This document shows positions 37,310 through 46,585 of a stretch of 64,000 nucleotides of DNA, one piece after another. Below the pieces are notes generated by a model. It made no database searches. It had not been told where the DNA came from and saw nothing but the letters and a program-made list of their open reading frames with translations. The position numbers were made by a program, and so were the translations under genes. Origin of the DNA: JBFMFH01 sp040752275 (GTDB lineage: Bacteria > Acidobacteriota > Vicinamibacteria > Vicinamibacterales > JAKQTR01); contig JBFMFH010000112.1 in the NCBI GenBank assembly GCA_040752275.1, forward strand, positions 1 through 64,000, read 5' to 3'. Position 1 is the first letter of the stretch. Each line of letters starts with the position of its first letter.

Positions 37310-37723
37310 ATGACCGATCCGATTGCTGACATGCTCGCGCGTATCCGCAACGCCGTCCAGGCCAAGCACACGCGCGTCGACGTACCGGCCAGCCGCCTGA
37401 AGAGCGAGATCGCCCGGATCCTCCAGCTCGAGGGGTACATCAGCGGCTTCAAGCTGGTCGAGGAGCCGGCCGCCGGCGCGGGCACCGTGCCCGTGAAGCG
37501 GATTCGTATCTTCCTCAAGTACGGGCCCCGCGGCGAGCGCGTGATCAGCGGCATCGAGCGCATCAGTCGCCCGGGCCGCCGCGTGTACTACGGCCGCGAT
37601 GAGGTGCCGCCCGTGCTTGGCGGACTCGGAATCAGCATCCTCACGACGTCGCGCGGCGTCATGACGGGCCGCGAGGCCGTCAAGAGCGGCGTCGGCGGCG
37701 AGGTGCTGTGCAACGTGTGGTAG
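37310..37723 (+). CDS. rpsH: 30S ribosomal protein S8
   Basis: Central-domain rRNA-binding protein and, in E. coli, repressor of the spc operon; 137 residues. Begins TDPIADMLARIRNAVQAKH; the RNA-binding STSRGVM-type loop reads TTSRGVMTGREA. I chose the ATG at 37310 over an in-frame TTG at 37301. Confidence 0.96.
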   Translation: MTDPIADMLARIRNAVQAKHTRVDVPASRLKSEIARILQLEGYISGFKLVEEPAAGAGTVPVKRIRIFLKYGPRGERVISGIERISRPGRRVYYGRDEVPPVLGGLGISILTTSRGVMTGREAVKSGVGGEVLCNVW

Positions 37724-37745
37724 CGACCGCGTAGGAACGAACGTC

Positions 37746-38282
37746 ATGTCCCGAATTGGCAAGAAACCGATTCCCGTGCCGAAGGGCGTCACCGTCACGA
37801 TCGAGCCGGGCGCGATCGGCGTCCGCGGCCCCAAGGGCACCCTGCGCCAGCCCATCCCGGCCGGCATCGTCTTCGCGCAGGACGGCGGCGAGCTGGTCGC
37901 CAGGCTCGAACGCGACGACAGGGCGCTGGGCAAGCTCCATGGCCTGGCCCGGAGCCTCGTCGCCAACGCCGTCGAAGGCGTGGCCAACGGGTTCAGGAAG
38001 GAGCTGGACATCGTGGGCGTCGGCTACCGGGCCGAGCTCAAGGGGCGTGAGATCGTCTTCGCCCTGGGGTACTCGCACCCGATCGTCTTCCCGATTCCAG
38101 CGGGCATCGAGGTCGCCGTCGACAAGCTGACACACGTCACCGTGACCGGCGTCGACCGGCAGCTGGTCGGCCAGGTGGCCGCCAACATCCGGCGGCTGCG
38201 CAAGCCCGATCCCTACAAGCAGAAGGGCGTGCGCTACACGGGCGAGGTGCTGAAGAAGAAGGTCGGCAAGACGGGCGCGTAG
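37746..38282 (+). CDS. rplF: 50S ribosomal protein L6
   Basis: Binds near the sarcin-ricin loop; 178 residues. Begins MSRIGKKPIPVPKGVTV; the C-terminal signature is PDPYKQKGVRYTGE, with P replaced in the first position by the preceding K. Confidence 0.97.
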   Translation: MSRIGKKPIPVPKGVTVTIEPGAIGVRGPKGTLRQPIPAGIVFAQDGGELVARLERDDRALGKLHGLARSLVANAVEGVANGFRKELDIVGVGYRAELKGREIVFALGYSHPIVFPIPAGIEVAVDKLTHVTVTGVDRQLVGQVAANIRRLRKPDPYKQKGVRYTGEVLKKKVGKTGA

Positions 38283-38295
38283 AGGTCGCGAGCGT

Positions 38296-38670
38296 ATGAA
38301 GATCAAGACGAAGGCAGACCGCCGCGAACGGATCAGCCGGCGGATTCGCAAGCGCGTGACGGGCACGAACGAGCGGCCCCGGTTGGCGGTGTTTCGGAGC
38401 GTGCAGCACATCTACGTGCAGGCCGTCGACGACCGGCAGGGCCGGACCCTGGCGGCTGCATCGAGCGTGGAACCGGCGGTGAAGGCCGCCCTGACCGACG
38501 GCGCAAAGGGCGGCAACGTGAAGGGCGCCACCCTTGTCGGCCGGACGATTGCCGAGCGGCTGCTCACCCAGGGCGTCAAGCACGTGGTCTTCGACCGTGG
38601 TGGGTTCCTCTACCACGGGCGAGTCCGCGCAGTGGCCGAGGCCGCGCGCGAAGCGGGACTGGAGTTCTAG
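38296..38670 (+). CDS. rplR: 50S ribosomal protein L18
   Basis: 5S rRNA-binding protein; 124 residues. Markers are RPRLAVFRSVQHIYVQAVDD and VFDRGGFLYHGRVRAVAEAAR. The rpsE ATG follows its stop without any gap. Confidence 0.97.
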   Translation: MKIKTKADRRERISRRIRKRVTGTNERPRLAVFRSVQHIYVQAVDDRQGRTLAAASSVEPAVKAALTDGAKGGNVKGATLVGRTIAERLLTQGVKHVVFDRGGFLYHGRVRAVAEAAREAGLEF

Positions 38671-39192
38671 ATGTTTCGAACGCGGGAACGAATCGATCCG
38701 TCGCAGCTCGAACTCAAGGACACGGTCGTGTCCATCAACCGGGTCACGAAGGTCGTCAAGGGCGGCAAGAACCTGAGCTTCAGCGCTCTCGTGGTAGTGG
38801 GCGACGGCCACGGCATCGTGGGCTTCGGCGTCGGAAAGGCGCGCGAGGTGCCCTCGGCGATCAAGAAGGGCATCGAGGCGGCGAAGAAGGCCCTCATCCG
38901 GGTGCCGCTCGTCGGGACGACCGTTCCCCACGCCGTGACCGGGCGGTACGGATCCGGCAGCGTCCTGCTCAAGCCGGCGCCGGAGGGCACGGGCATCATC
39001 GCGGGCGGCGCGGTCCGCGCGGTCGTCGAGTCGGCCGGGATCCAGAACGTGGTGACCAAGTCCCTCGGCTCGGCCAACCCGCACAATGTGGTGCGCGCGA
39101 CCTTCACCGGCCTCATGACGCTGAAGGACCCGGTGACGGTGGCGCGGCTGCGCGGGCGCGACCTGGCCGAACTGGAGAGTGCGTCCGCGTGA
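38671..39192 (+). CDS. rpsE: 30S ribosomal protein S5
   Basis: Decoding-fidelity protein of the 30S subunit; 173 residues. Contains VVSINRVTKVVKGGKNLSF, VGFGVGKAREVPSAIKKG and SLGSANPHNVVRATFTGL. The TGA stop is directly followed by a palindromic element. Confidence 0.97.
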   Translation: MFRTRERIDPSQLELKDTVVSINRVTKVVKGGKNLSFSALVVVGDGHGIVGFGVGKAREVPSAIKKGIEAAKKALIRVPLVGTTVPHAVTGRYGSGSVLLKPAPEGTGIIAGGAVRAVVESAGIQNVVTKSLGSANPHNVVRATFTGLMTLKDPVTVARLRGRDLAELESASA

Positions 39193-39232
39193 CCCTTCGA
39201 CTCGGCGCCCCTGACGGGCGCCTCGCTCAGGG
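39193..39232. repeat. palindromic element after rpsE stop codon
   Basis: CCCTTCGACTC follows the TGA directly. The core GGCGCCC (39204-39210) pairs perfectly with GGGCGCC (39216-39222), and the ends CCCT/AGGG pair. The left end is the same CCCTTCGAC as at the rpsC stop codon. Confidence 0.72.
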
Positions 39233-39257
39233 CGGGTGGATGAGACGAGGCTGAGTG

Positions 39258-39452
39258 ATGACTGCGAAGAGTGGTGGGAAGCAGACCCTGAAGGTGACGT
39301 TGGTGAAGAGCACCATCGGCTTCAACAAGAGGCAGGCGGAGGTGGTCCGCAGCCTGGGGCTGCGCCGGATCCGCCACACGGTGGACGTGCCCGACACCCC
39401 CGAGATGCGGGGCATGATCCACAAGGTGCGGCACCTGGTGACGGTCGGGTAG
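39258..39452 (+). CDS. rpmD: 50S ribosomal protein L30
   Basis: Bacterial-type short L30, 64 residues. LKVTLVKSTIGFNKRQAEVV and LGLRRIRHTVDVPDTPEMRG are the family core. The ATG at 39258 follows a GTG at 39255; either could be used. Confidence 0.95.
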   Translation: MTAKSGGKQTLKVTLVKSTIGFNKRQAEVVRSLGLRRIRHTVDVPDTPEMRGMIHKVRHLVTVG

Positions 39453-39468
39453 CGGAAGGTCGGACGAT

Positions 39469-39909
39469 ATGGATCTCAGCAATCTCAAGCCGCCGAAAGG
39501 CGCGACCCGGAAGCGGAAGCGTGTGGGCCGCGGGCCCGGCTCCGGCCTCGGCAAGACGGCGGGCCGCGGCAGCAAGGGCGCCAAGTCGCGATCGGGCTTC
39601 AAGCGCAAGCGCGGGTTCGAAGGCGGCCAGATGCCCCTTCACCGTCGCGTGCCGAAGCGGGGCTTCCACAACCCGTTCCGCGTCGAGTACGCCGTCGTGA
39701 ACCTCGACGACCTCGCGTCCCGGTTCGAGGCGGGGACGGTGGTGACGCCCGAACTCCTGCGCGAGCGGCGCGTGGTCAGGACCGCTCAGCCGATCAAGAT
39801 CCTCGCCCGGGGCGAGATCACCGTGGCGCTGACGGTGAGGGCACACAAGTTCAGCGGGAAGGCCGCCGAGCGGATTGCGGCGGCCGGGGGAACGGCCGAG
39901 ACGCTTTGA
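39469..39909 (+). CDS. rplO: 50S ribosomal protein L15
   Basis: Late assembly protein; 146 residues. The N-terminal Gly/Arg-rich RKRKRVGRGPGSGLGKTAGR and the GFKRKRGFEGGQMPLHRRVP block are typical. It is followed by a degenerate secY start and then secY. Confidence 0.97.
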   Translation: MDLSNLKPPKGATRKRKRVGRGPGSGLGKTAGRGSKGAKSRSGFKRKRGFEGGQMPLHRRVPKRGFHNPFRVEYAVVNLDDLASRFEAGTVVTPELLRERRVVRTAQPIKILARGEITVALTVRAHKFSGKAAERIAAAGGTAETL

Positions 39910-39929
39910 GGCGCCCGGACTGAGGACCT

Positions 39930-40042
39930 ATGGTGGAGAGCATCCAGCGCATTCTCGTGTTGCCTGACCTGCGACGGCGGGCGTTGCTGTGGCTCTCGAT
40001 ACTCATGAGTGTTCGCATCCTGAGCCACGTGGCCGAGACCGT

Positions 40043-40049
<7 letters not shown>
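39930..40049 (+). pseudogene. degenerate duplicate of SecY N-terminus
   Basis: A 39-codon open frame beginning MVESIQRILVLPDLRRRALL, against MVESIKNILAVPDLRKRVFF in the true SecY. About half of the first 34 residues are identical, and HV is kept at position 33-34. It is in the same strand and operon, ends in a stop overlapping the secY start, and is out of frame with it (offset 113 bp). I read it as an old partial duplication; translation as a small membrane peptide cannot be excluded, because a purine-rich TGAGGA precedes it. Confidence 0.65.
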
Positions 40050-41431
<1,382 letters not shown>

Positions 41432-41448
41432 GAGGCGCGGACCAGGCG

Positions 41449-42093
41449 ATGGCGGTCAGAGTCGTGATGCTGGGTCCGCCCGGCGCGGGCAAGGGGACGC
41501 AGGCGGAACACCTGGCGGCGCACTTCGGGGTGCCGCGCATCTCGACCGGTGACATGCTCCGCGAGGCGGTGGCCGCAGCAACGCCGCTCGGGGCGCTCGT
41601 GAGCGCCGTGATGGCCCGCGGAGAACTGGTGAGCGATCAGGTGATGGTCGAGGTTGTCCGCGAGCGCCTCACGCGCCCGGATGTCGAGCGGGGCTTCGTG
41701 CTCGACGGCTTCCCGCGCACCGTGGCGCAAGCCGGGGCCCTCGACCGGCAGTTCGGCCAGGACGGCCAGGTGATCGTGATCGATCTGGACGTCCCCGAAG
41801 CCGAGGTGGTGCACCGGCTGGCGAAGCGGCGGGTCTGCCGGGCTTGCGGGGCGAATGCGACCGAGACGGCGGTGGCGGCCGGGCGGTGCGTGCGCTGCGA
41901 CGGCGAGTTGACCCATCGGGCCGACGACGACGCCGAGGTGGTGAAGCAGCGGCTGCGAGTGTACGCGGCCGAGACCCTGCCACTCGTCGAGTACTACCGC
42001 GCGCGACCCGGCTATCACCGAGTCCAGGGTGCGGCCGGGGCGGAGGAGGTGGCCGCGGTGCTCGCGCGCATCGTCGGCGGAGCCGGCGCGTGA
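41449..42093 (+). CDS. adk: adenylate kinase
   Basis: Interconverts AMP, ADP and ATP. The 214-residue long-lid form has the P-loop GPPGAGKGTQ, the NMP domain RISTGDMLREAV, DGFPRTVAQA and a zinc-type lid with CRAC (near residue 132) and CVRC (near 150). Standard position between secY and map; it overlaps map by 4 bp. Confidence 0.97.
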   Translation: MAVRVVMLGPPGAGKGTQAEHLAAHFGVPRISTGDMLREAVAAATPLGALVSAVMARGELVSDQVMVEVVRERLTRPDVERGFVLDGFPRTVAQAGALDRQFGQDGQVIVIDLDVPEAEVVHRLAKRRVCRACGANATETAVAAGRCVRCDGELTHRADDDAEVVKQRLRVYAAETLPLVEYYRARPGYHRVQGAAGAEEVAAVLARIVGGAGA

Positions 42094-42923
42094 TCGTGTG
42101 CAAGTCGCCCGCCGAGATCGGCCGGATGCGGGAGGCCAACGCCATCGTGGCCGAGGTGCTCCTGGCGCTTCGCCCGATGGTGAAGCCTGGGGTCACGACG
42201 GCCGAGCTCGACGCCTATGCGGAGTCGGCCGTGCGGACGCGCGGAGCGGAGCCGGCGTTCAAGGGGTACCACGGGTATCCCGCGACCCTGTGCACGTCGG
42301 TGAACGAAGAGGTGATTCACGGGATCCCGTCGAAGCGCGGGCTGCGCGAGGGAGACATCGTATCGATTGACCTCGGGGTCCGATTCAGGGGGTTCATCGG
42401 CGACGGCGCGGTGACGATCCCTGTGGGCCGGGTGAGCGGGCGCGCGAACGACCTGCTGCGCGTGACGGAGGAGGCGCTCTACCGCGGGATCGAGCAGGCG
42501 CGGGTTGGCGGCCGCGTGTCGGACATCGGCCATGCAGTGCAGCGGCACGTCGAAGCGCACGGGTTTTCGGTCGTGCGAGAGTTCGTCGGGCACGGCGTGG
42601 GGGCCTTGCTGCACGAAGAGCCCCAGGTGCCCAACTTCGGACCTCCGGGGCGCGGGCCCCGGCTGGTGGAGGGCATGACAATCGCCATCGAACCGATGGT
42701 GGCGATGGGCAAGCCGGGCGTGAAGGTGCTCGGCGACGGCTGGACGGCCGTCACGAAGGACGGCAGCCTGGCTGCGCATTTCGAGCACACGATCGCGGTG
42801 GCCGAGAGCGGGCCGGTGATCCTGACCCGGCCGCGCGAGGCCCCGGCGTCCCACGAATCGATCGCGCGTGGTGCAAGTCAATCGGAGGGTGTGTCAGCCG
42901 GTGCCGAAAGACGACACGATTGA
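42090..42923 (+). CDS. map: methionine aminopeptidase type I
   Basis: Removes N-terminal Met from new proteins. The 277-residue enzyme shows GYHGYPATLCTSVNEEVIHG, the metal ligands Asp in SIDLGVRFRGFIGDGAVT, His in VGHGVGALLHEEPQVPN, Glu in AIEPMVAMG and the final Glu in AHFEHTIAV. The start is a GTG overlapping the adk stop. The last 25 residues (HESIARGASQSEGVSAGAERR) overlap infA and are unlike the family. Confidence 0.96.
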   Translation: MIVCKSPAEIGRMREANAIVAEVLLALRPMVKPGVTTAELDAYAESAVRTRGAEPAFKGYHGYPATLCTSVNEEVIHGIPSKRGLREGDIVSIDLGVRFRGFIGDGAVTIPVGRVSGRANDLLRVTEEALYRGIEQARVGGRVSDIGHAVQRHVEAHGFSVVREFVGHGVGALLHEEPQVPNFGPPGRGPRLVEGMTIAIEPMVAMGKPGVKVLGDGWTAVTKDGSLAAHFEHTIAVAESGPVILTRPREAPASHESIARGASQSEGVSAGAERRHD

Positions 42924-43119
42924 AGTGACGGGCGTGGTGCTCGAGTCGCTGCCGAATGCGATGTTCCGGGTCGAACTCGAGAACAAGCACCAGGTCCTGG
43001 CTCATGTGTCCGGCAAGATGCGGAAGAACTTCATCCGCATCCTGACGGGGGATCGGGTGCTGGTCGAGTTGTCGCCGTACGACTTGAGCCGGGGCCGGAT
43101 CACCTACCGGTACAAGTAG
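42901..43119 (+). CDS. infA: translation initiation factor IF-1
   Basis: Binds the 30S A site during initiation. From the GTG at 42901 it is exactly 72 residues, the family length, and begins PKDDTIEVTGVVLESLPNAMF. The conserved core includes GKMRKNFIRILTGDRVLVEL and ends GRITYRYK. GGAGGG lies 11 nt upstream. The start lies inside the 3' end of map (23-bp overlap); a longer frame from 42868 is not family-like. Confidence 0.96.
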   Translation: MPKDDTIEVTGVVLESLPNAMFRVELENKHQVLAHVSGKMRKNFIRILTGDRVLVELSPYDLSRGRITYRYK

Positions 43120-43185
43120 CCGGGGCGCGATCGGGGACTGGATCAACGCGCCTGCCGCCGGGGCGGGGGCGCGAGGGCACGAGCT

Positions 43186-43299
43186 ATGAAGGTCAGAACG
43201 TCGGTCAAGCGGATGTGTGACAAGTGCAAGATCGTGCGCCGCAATGGCGTGGTGCGCGTCATCTGCACGAATCAGAAGCACAAACAGAGGCAGGGGTAA
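43186..43299 (+). CDS. rpmJ: 50S ribosomal protein L36
   Basis: A 37-residue zinc-type L36: MKVRTSVKRMCDKCKIVRR at the start, with metal ligands Cys11, Cys14, Cys27 and His33, ending KHKQRQG. The ATG is at 43186, the TAA at 43297-43299. Standard place between infA and rpsM. Confidence 0.95.
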   Translation: MKVRTSVKRMCDKCKIVRRNGVVRVICTNQKHKQRQG

Positions 43300-43303
43300 C
43301 GTC

Positions 43304-43678
43304 ATGGCACGTATCGCGGGTGTGGACCTGCCGCGAACCAAGCGGGTCGAAATCGGGCTGACCTACATCTTCGGGATCGGCCGGACGCGCGCCACGGGGA
43401 TCTTGGAAACGGCCGGGGTGAGCCCGGACATCCGGGTCAAGGATCTCTCTGAGGACGACGTGCGCAGAATCAGCCGCGTCATCGAGGAACAGGGCGGCGT
43501 CGAGGGTGACCTCCGCAAGGAGGTCTCGATGAACATCAAGCGGTTGATGGACATTGGCTGCTACCGCGGGCTGCGGCATCGCCGCAGTCTGCCGGTGCGG
43601 GGCCAGCGGACGCGGACCAACGCGCGCACCCGGAAGGGGCCGCGCCGGGGCGCGATCGCCAAGAAGAAGACGGTGTAA
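43304..43678 (+). CDS. rpsM: 30S ribosomal protein S13
   Basis: Head protein making inter-subunit bridges; 124 residues. Begins MARIAGVDLPRTKRVEIGLT; the C-terminal block LRHRRSLPVRGQRTRTNART is typical. I chose the ATG at 43304. Confidence 0.97.
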   Translation: MARIAGVDLPRTKRVEIGLTYIFGIGRTRATGILETAGVSPDIRVKDLSEDDVRRISRVIEEQGGVEGDLRKEVSMNIKRLMDIGCYRGLRHRRSLPVRGQRTRTNARTRKGPRRGAIAKKKTV

Positions 43679-43681
43679 CGG

Positions 43682-44101
43682 ATGGCCAAGAGCGAATCGG
43701 GCGACAAGGCAGGGAAGCCCAAGAAGACATTCAAACGGCGCGGCGAGAAGCGCGTGGTGCACCACGGACTGGTCAGCATCCAGGCGTCGTTCAACAACAC
43801 CACGATCACCATCGCCGACGCCGAGGGCAACGTGGTGGCGTGGTCCAGTGCCGGGGCGGTCGGGTTCAAGGGGTCGCGCAAGGGCACGCCGTTCGCGGCG
43901 ACCCAGGCGGCGCTCGCCGCGGCCAACGTGGCCAAGACCATGGGCATGCGCTCCTGCGACGTTCGGGTGAAGGGACCAGGCGCGGGGCGCGAGTCGGCCG
44001 TGCGCGCCCTGGGCACTGTCGGCATCGAGGTCAAGTCCATCCGCGACGTGACACCGATTCCACACAACGGGTGCCGGCCAACCAAGCGCCGGCGCGTGTA
44101 G
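43682..44101 (+). CDS. rpsK: 30S ribosomal protein S11
   Basis: Platform protein near the E site; 139 residues. VHHGLVSIQASFNNTTITIAD, GFKGSRKGTPFAATQAA and the C-terminal VTPIPHNGCRPTKRRRV are standard. Confidence 0.97.
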   Translation: MAKSESGDKAGKPKKTFKRRGEKRVVHHGLVSIQASFNNTTITIADAEGNVVAWSSAGAVGFKGSRKGTPFAATQAALAAANVAKTMGMRSCDVRVKGPGAGRESAVRALGTVGIEVKSIRDVTPIPHNGCRPTKRRRV

Positions 44102-44136
44102 GTTGCGGACCATCGAGGTAGACACGGAAGACACGC

Positions 44137-44766
44137 ATGGCTAGATACATCGGACCAGTTTGCCGCTTGTGCCGCCGCGAGAGCATGAAGCTCTTCCTGA
44201 AGGGCGAGCGGTGCTATACCGAGAAGTGCGCGATCGAGAAGCGCAACTTCGTGCCCGGCCAGCACGGCAAGGCGCGCAAGGCCAAGATGGCCGGCTACGG
44301 CATCCAGCTGCGCGAGAAGCAGAGGGTCAAGCGCATCTACGGCGTGCTCGAGAACCAGTTCCGCCGGTACTTCGAATCGGCGGCGCGCCAGCGGGGCATC
44401 ACCGGCGAGCTGCTGCTGCAGATGCTCGAGCGGCGCCTCGACAACGTTGTCTACCGCCTCGGCTTCTCCACCTCCCGCGCCCAGGCGCGACAGCTCGTCC
44501 GCCACGGGCACTTCTCCGTGAACGGCCGGAAGGTCGACATCCCGTCGTTCCAGATCCGCGAGGGCGACATCGTCTCCGTGCGCGAGCGCAGCAGGAAGGC
44601 GCCGGCGGTGCTCCATGCCATGGACGAGGTCAAGGGGCGTGGGACTCCCGAGTGGCTGGACCTCCAGGCCGAGCAGATGAGCGGGCGGATCGTGTCGCTG
44701 CCGAGCCGCGCACAGATCAACCTGCCGGTGCAAGAGCAGCTGATCGTCGAGTTGTATTCGAAGTAG
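44137..44766 (+). CDS. rpsD: 30S ribosomal protein S4, zinc type
   Basis: Primary 16S rRNA-binding and fidelity protein; 209 residues. The N-terminal zinc site has Cys9, Cys12, Cys26 and Cys31 (ARYIGPVCRLCRRE). The S4 domain is LDNVVYRLGFSTSRAQARQL. In E. coli S4 represses the alpha operon. Confidence 0.97.
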   Translation: MARYIGPVCRLCRRESMKLFLKGERCYTEKCAIEKRNFVPGQHGKARKAKMAGYGIQLREKQRVKRIYGVLENQFRRYFESAARQRGITGELLLQMLERRLDNVVYRLGFSTSRAQARQLVRHGHFSVNGRKVDIPSFQIREGDIVSVRERSRKAPAVLHAMDEVKGRGTPEWLDLQAEQMSGRIVSLPSRAQINLPVQEQLIVELYSK

Positions 44767-44843
44767 CAGGCACCGTGGTGGCGGGGCCGGCCGCCGGCCG
44801 ACCCGGCCGGGCAGGCGGCGCCAGAGAGAAAGGATCGCCAGCG

Positions 44844-45830
44844 ATGTTGTGGAAGGGTTTCCAGCGGCCCAAGCGGCTGGAGTTCGAGCGTGACACCCTC
44901 ACCGAGCGGTTTGGACGCTTCTACGCCCAGCCGTTCGAGCGGGGCTTCGGCACCACGATCGGCAACGCCATGCGGCGCGTGTTGCTGTCGTCGATCGAGG
45001 GCGCCGCGTTCACGGCCGTCAAGATCGACGGCGTGCTCCATGAGTTCTCGCCCATCCCCGGCGTGGTCGAGGATGCCACGGACATCATCCTCAACCTCAA
45101 GCAGATCCCCCTCAAGGTGCACGTCGACTACACCAAGACGCTGTACTTGCGGGTGGACAAGCCCGGCGAGGTGAGGGCCAGCGACCTCGAGCCCGACGCG
45201 GACGTCGAGATCCTCGAGCCCGACGCCCACATCGCCACCGTTTCCGAGGGCGGGAAGCTGCACATGGAGGTCCGCGTGAAGCGCGGCCGCGGCTACGTCA
45301 CCGCCGACCGCAACTTCGACGAGGATCTCGGCATCGGCTGGATTCCCATCGACTCGGTGCACTCGCCCGTCAAGAAGGTGAACTACCTCGTCGAGATGGC
45401 CCGCCTCGGCCAGACGACCGACTACGAGAAGCTCACCCTCGACGTGTGGACGAACGGTGCCGTCACCGCCCGCGACGCCGTGTCGCTGGCCGCGCGCCTG
45501 CTGCGGGAGCACATGAGCCTGTTCGTCAGCCTCGAGGACGCGGGTGACGCCTCCGAGGACGCCCAGGGCGCGATGGGAGGGGCAGCCATCTCCAATGAGC
45601 ACCTCGACAAGTCGGTCGAGGAGCTGGAGCTCTCGGTGCGGTCGTACAACTGCCTGAAGAACGCCAACATCCGGACCATTCGGGAGCTTGTGCAGAAGAC
45701 CGAGGCCGAGATGCTGAAGACGAAGAACTTCGGGCGGAAGTCGCTCAACGAGATTCGCGAGATCCTGCAGCAGATGGGCCTGGGCCTGGGCATGAGGCTC
45801 GATCAGCCCGCGCCGCAGGGGCAGGAGTAG
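44844..45830 (+). CDS. rpoA: RNA polymerase alpha subunit
   Basis: Assembles RNA polymerase and contacts UP elements and activators; 328 residues. The N-terminal dimerisation domain has PFERGFGTTIGNAMRRVLLS and the C-terminal domain has ELSVRSYNCLKNANIRTIREL. The ATG at 44844 follows AGAAAGGA. About 75 bp of GC-rich, hairpin-prone spacer separates it from rpsD. Confidence 0.97.
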   Translation: MLWKGFQRPKRLEFERDTLTERFGRFYAQPFERGFGTTIGNAMRRVLLSSIEGAAFTAVKIDGVLHEFSPIPGVVEDATDIILNLKQIPLKVHVDYTKTLYLRVDKPGEVRASDLEPDADVEILEPDAHIATVSEGGKLHMEVRVKRGRGYVTADRNFDEDLGIGWIPIDSVHSPVKKVNYLVEMARLGQTTDYEKLTLDVWTNGAVTARDAVSLAARLLREHMSLFVSLEDAGDASEDAQGAMGGAAISNEHLDKSVEELELSVRSYNCLKNANIRTIRELVQKTEAEMLKTKNFGRKSLNEIREILQQMGLGLGMRLDQPAPQGQE

Positions 45831-45834
45831 GGGC

Positions 45835-46434
45835 ATGCGTCATCGAGTTGCCCACCGCAAGCTGGGACGAGTCACCGAGCACCGGCTGGCCCTGCTCCGC
45901 AACCAGGCGCAGGCCCTCCTGCAGCATGAGCACATCATCACCACCGTGCCCAAGGCCAAGGAGCTGCGGCCGTTCGTCGAGCGGCTGATCACGGTCGCCA
46001 AGCAGGGCGTGGCCGAGGGCGCCGCCAACGGCAGGGGCCTGCACGCCCGGCGGCTCGTCGCCCGCGACATCAACGACAAGGACACGCTGAAGAAGCTGTT
46101 CGATGATCTGGCCCCTCGTTACGCCGCCCGTCCGGGCGGATACGTGCGGATCATCAGGGCCGGCGTTCGCAAGGGCGACGCGGCCGAGATCGCGCTGGTC
46201 GAGCTCATTGGCTCCGAGTTCGATCCGAAGAGGGCCCAGGCGGCCAAGGAGAAGAGGGCCGAAGCCAAGGGCGAGGGGAAGGGGATTGGCGGACGCCTGC
46301 GCGCCGCCGCCCAGCGCGTGCGCGGCCGGAAGACGGACGATGAAGAGGCCGTTCCGGCGCACGAACAGACGAAGGCCGCCAAGCAGCCCGCGACCCGCGC
46401 GCGCCACACGGGCCGGAGCGGCAAGGGCGGGTAG
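45835..46434 (+). CDS. rplQ: 50S ribosomal protein L17 with long tail
   Basis: Residues 1-120 are L17 (MRHRVAHRKLGRVTEHRLAL, TVPKAKELRPFVERLITVAK), a tunnel-exit protein. Residues 121-199 are an extra Lys/Arg/Ala-rich tail (PKRAQAAKEKRAEAKGEG onwards). Usual L17 is 115-130 residues. Last gene of the superoperon; a strong hairpin follows. Confidence 0.95.
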   Translation: MRHRVAHRKLGRVTEHRLALLRNQAQALLQHEHIITTVPKAKELRPFVERLITVAKQGVAEGAANGRGLHARRLVARDINDKDTLKKLFDDLAPRYAARPGGYVRIIRAGVRKGDAAEIALVELIGSEFDPKRAQAAKEKRAEAKGEGKGIGGRLRAAAQRVRGRKTDDEEAVPAHEQTKAAKQPATRARHTGRSGKGG

Positions 46435-46478
46435 AACTCCGGTCCCGCGACCGGCGTGCGCCCCCAGGGGAACAGCAA

Positions 46479-46506
46479 GGTCCTGGCAGGGGAGCCTGCC
46501 AGGGCC
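46479..46506 (+). terminator. terminator of S10-spc-alpha superoperon
   Basis: A fully paired 12-bp stem (GGTCCTGGCAGG with CCTGCCAGGGCC, one G-U) and a 4-nt loop, 45 bp after the rplQ stop, followed by TTCG. Confidence 0.7.
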
Positions 46507-46585
46507 TTCGTCGCGTACGGCCGGACTCAGGGCTGGTAGTAGACTTGAAGGTCGCCCGGCCGACGTCTCAGTCTGGAGCGCGTCG

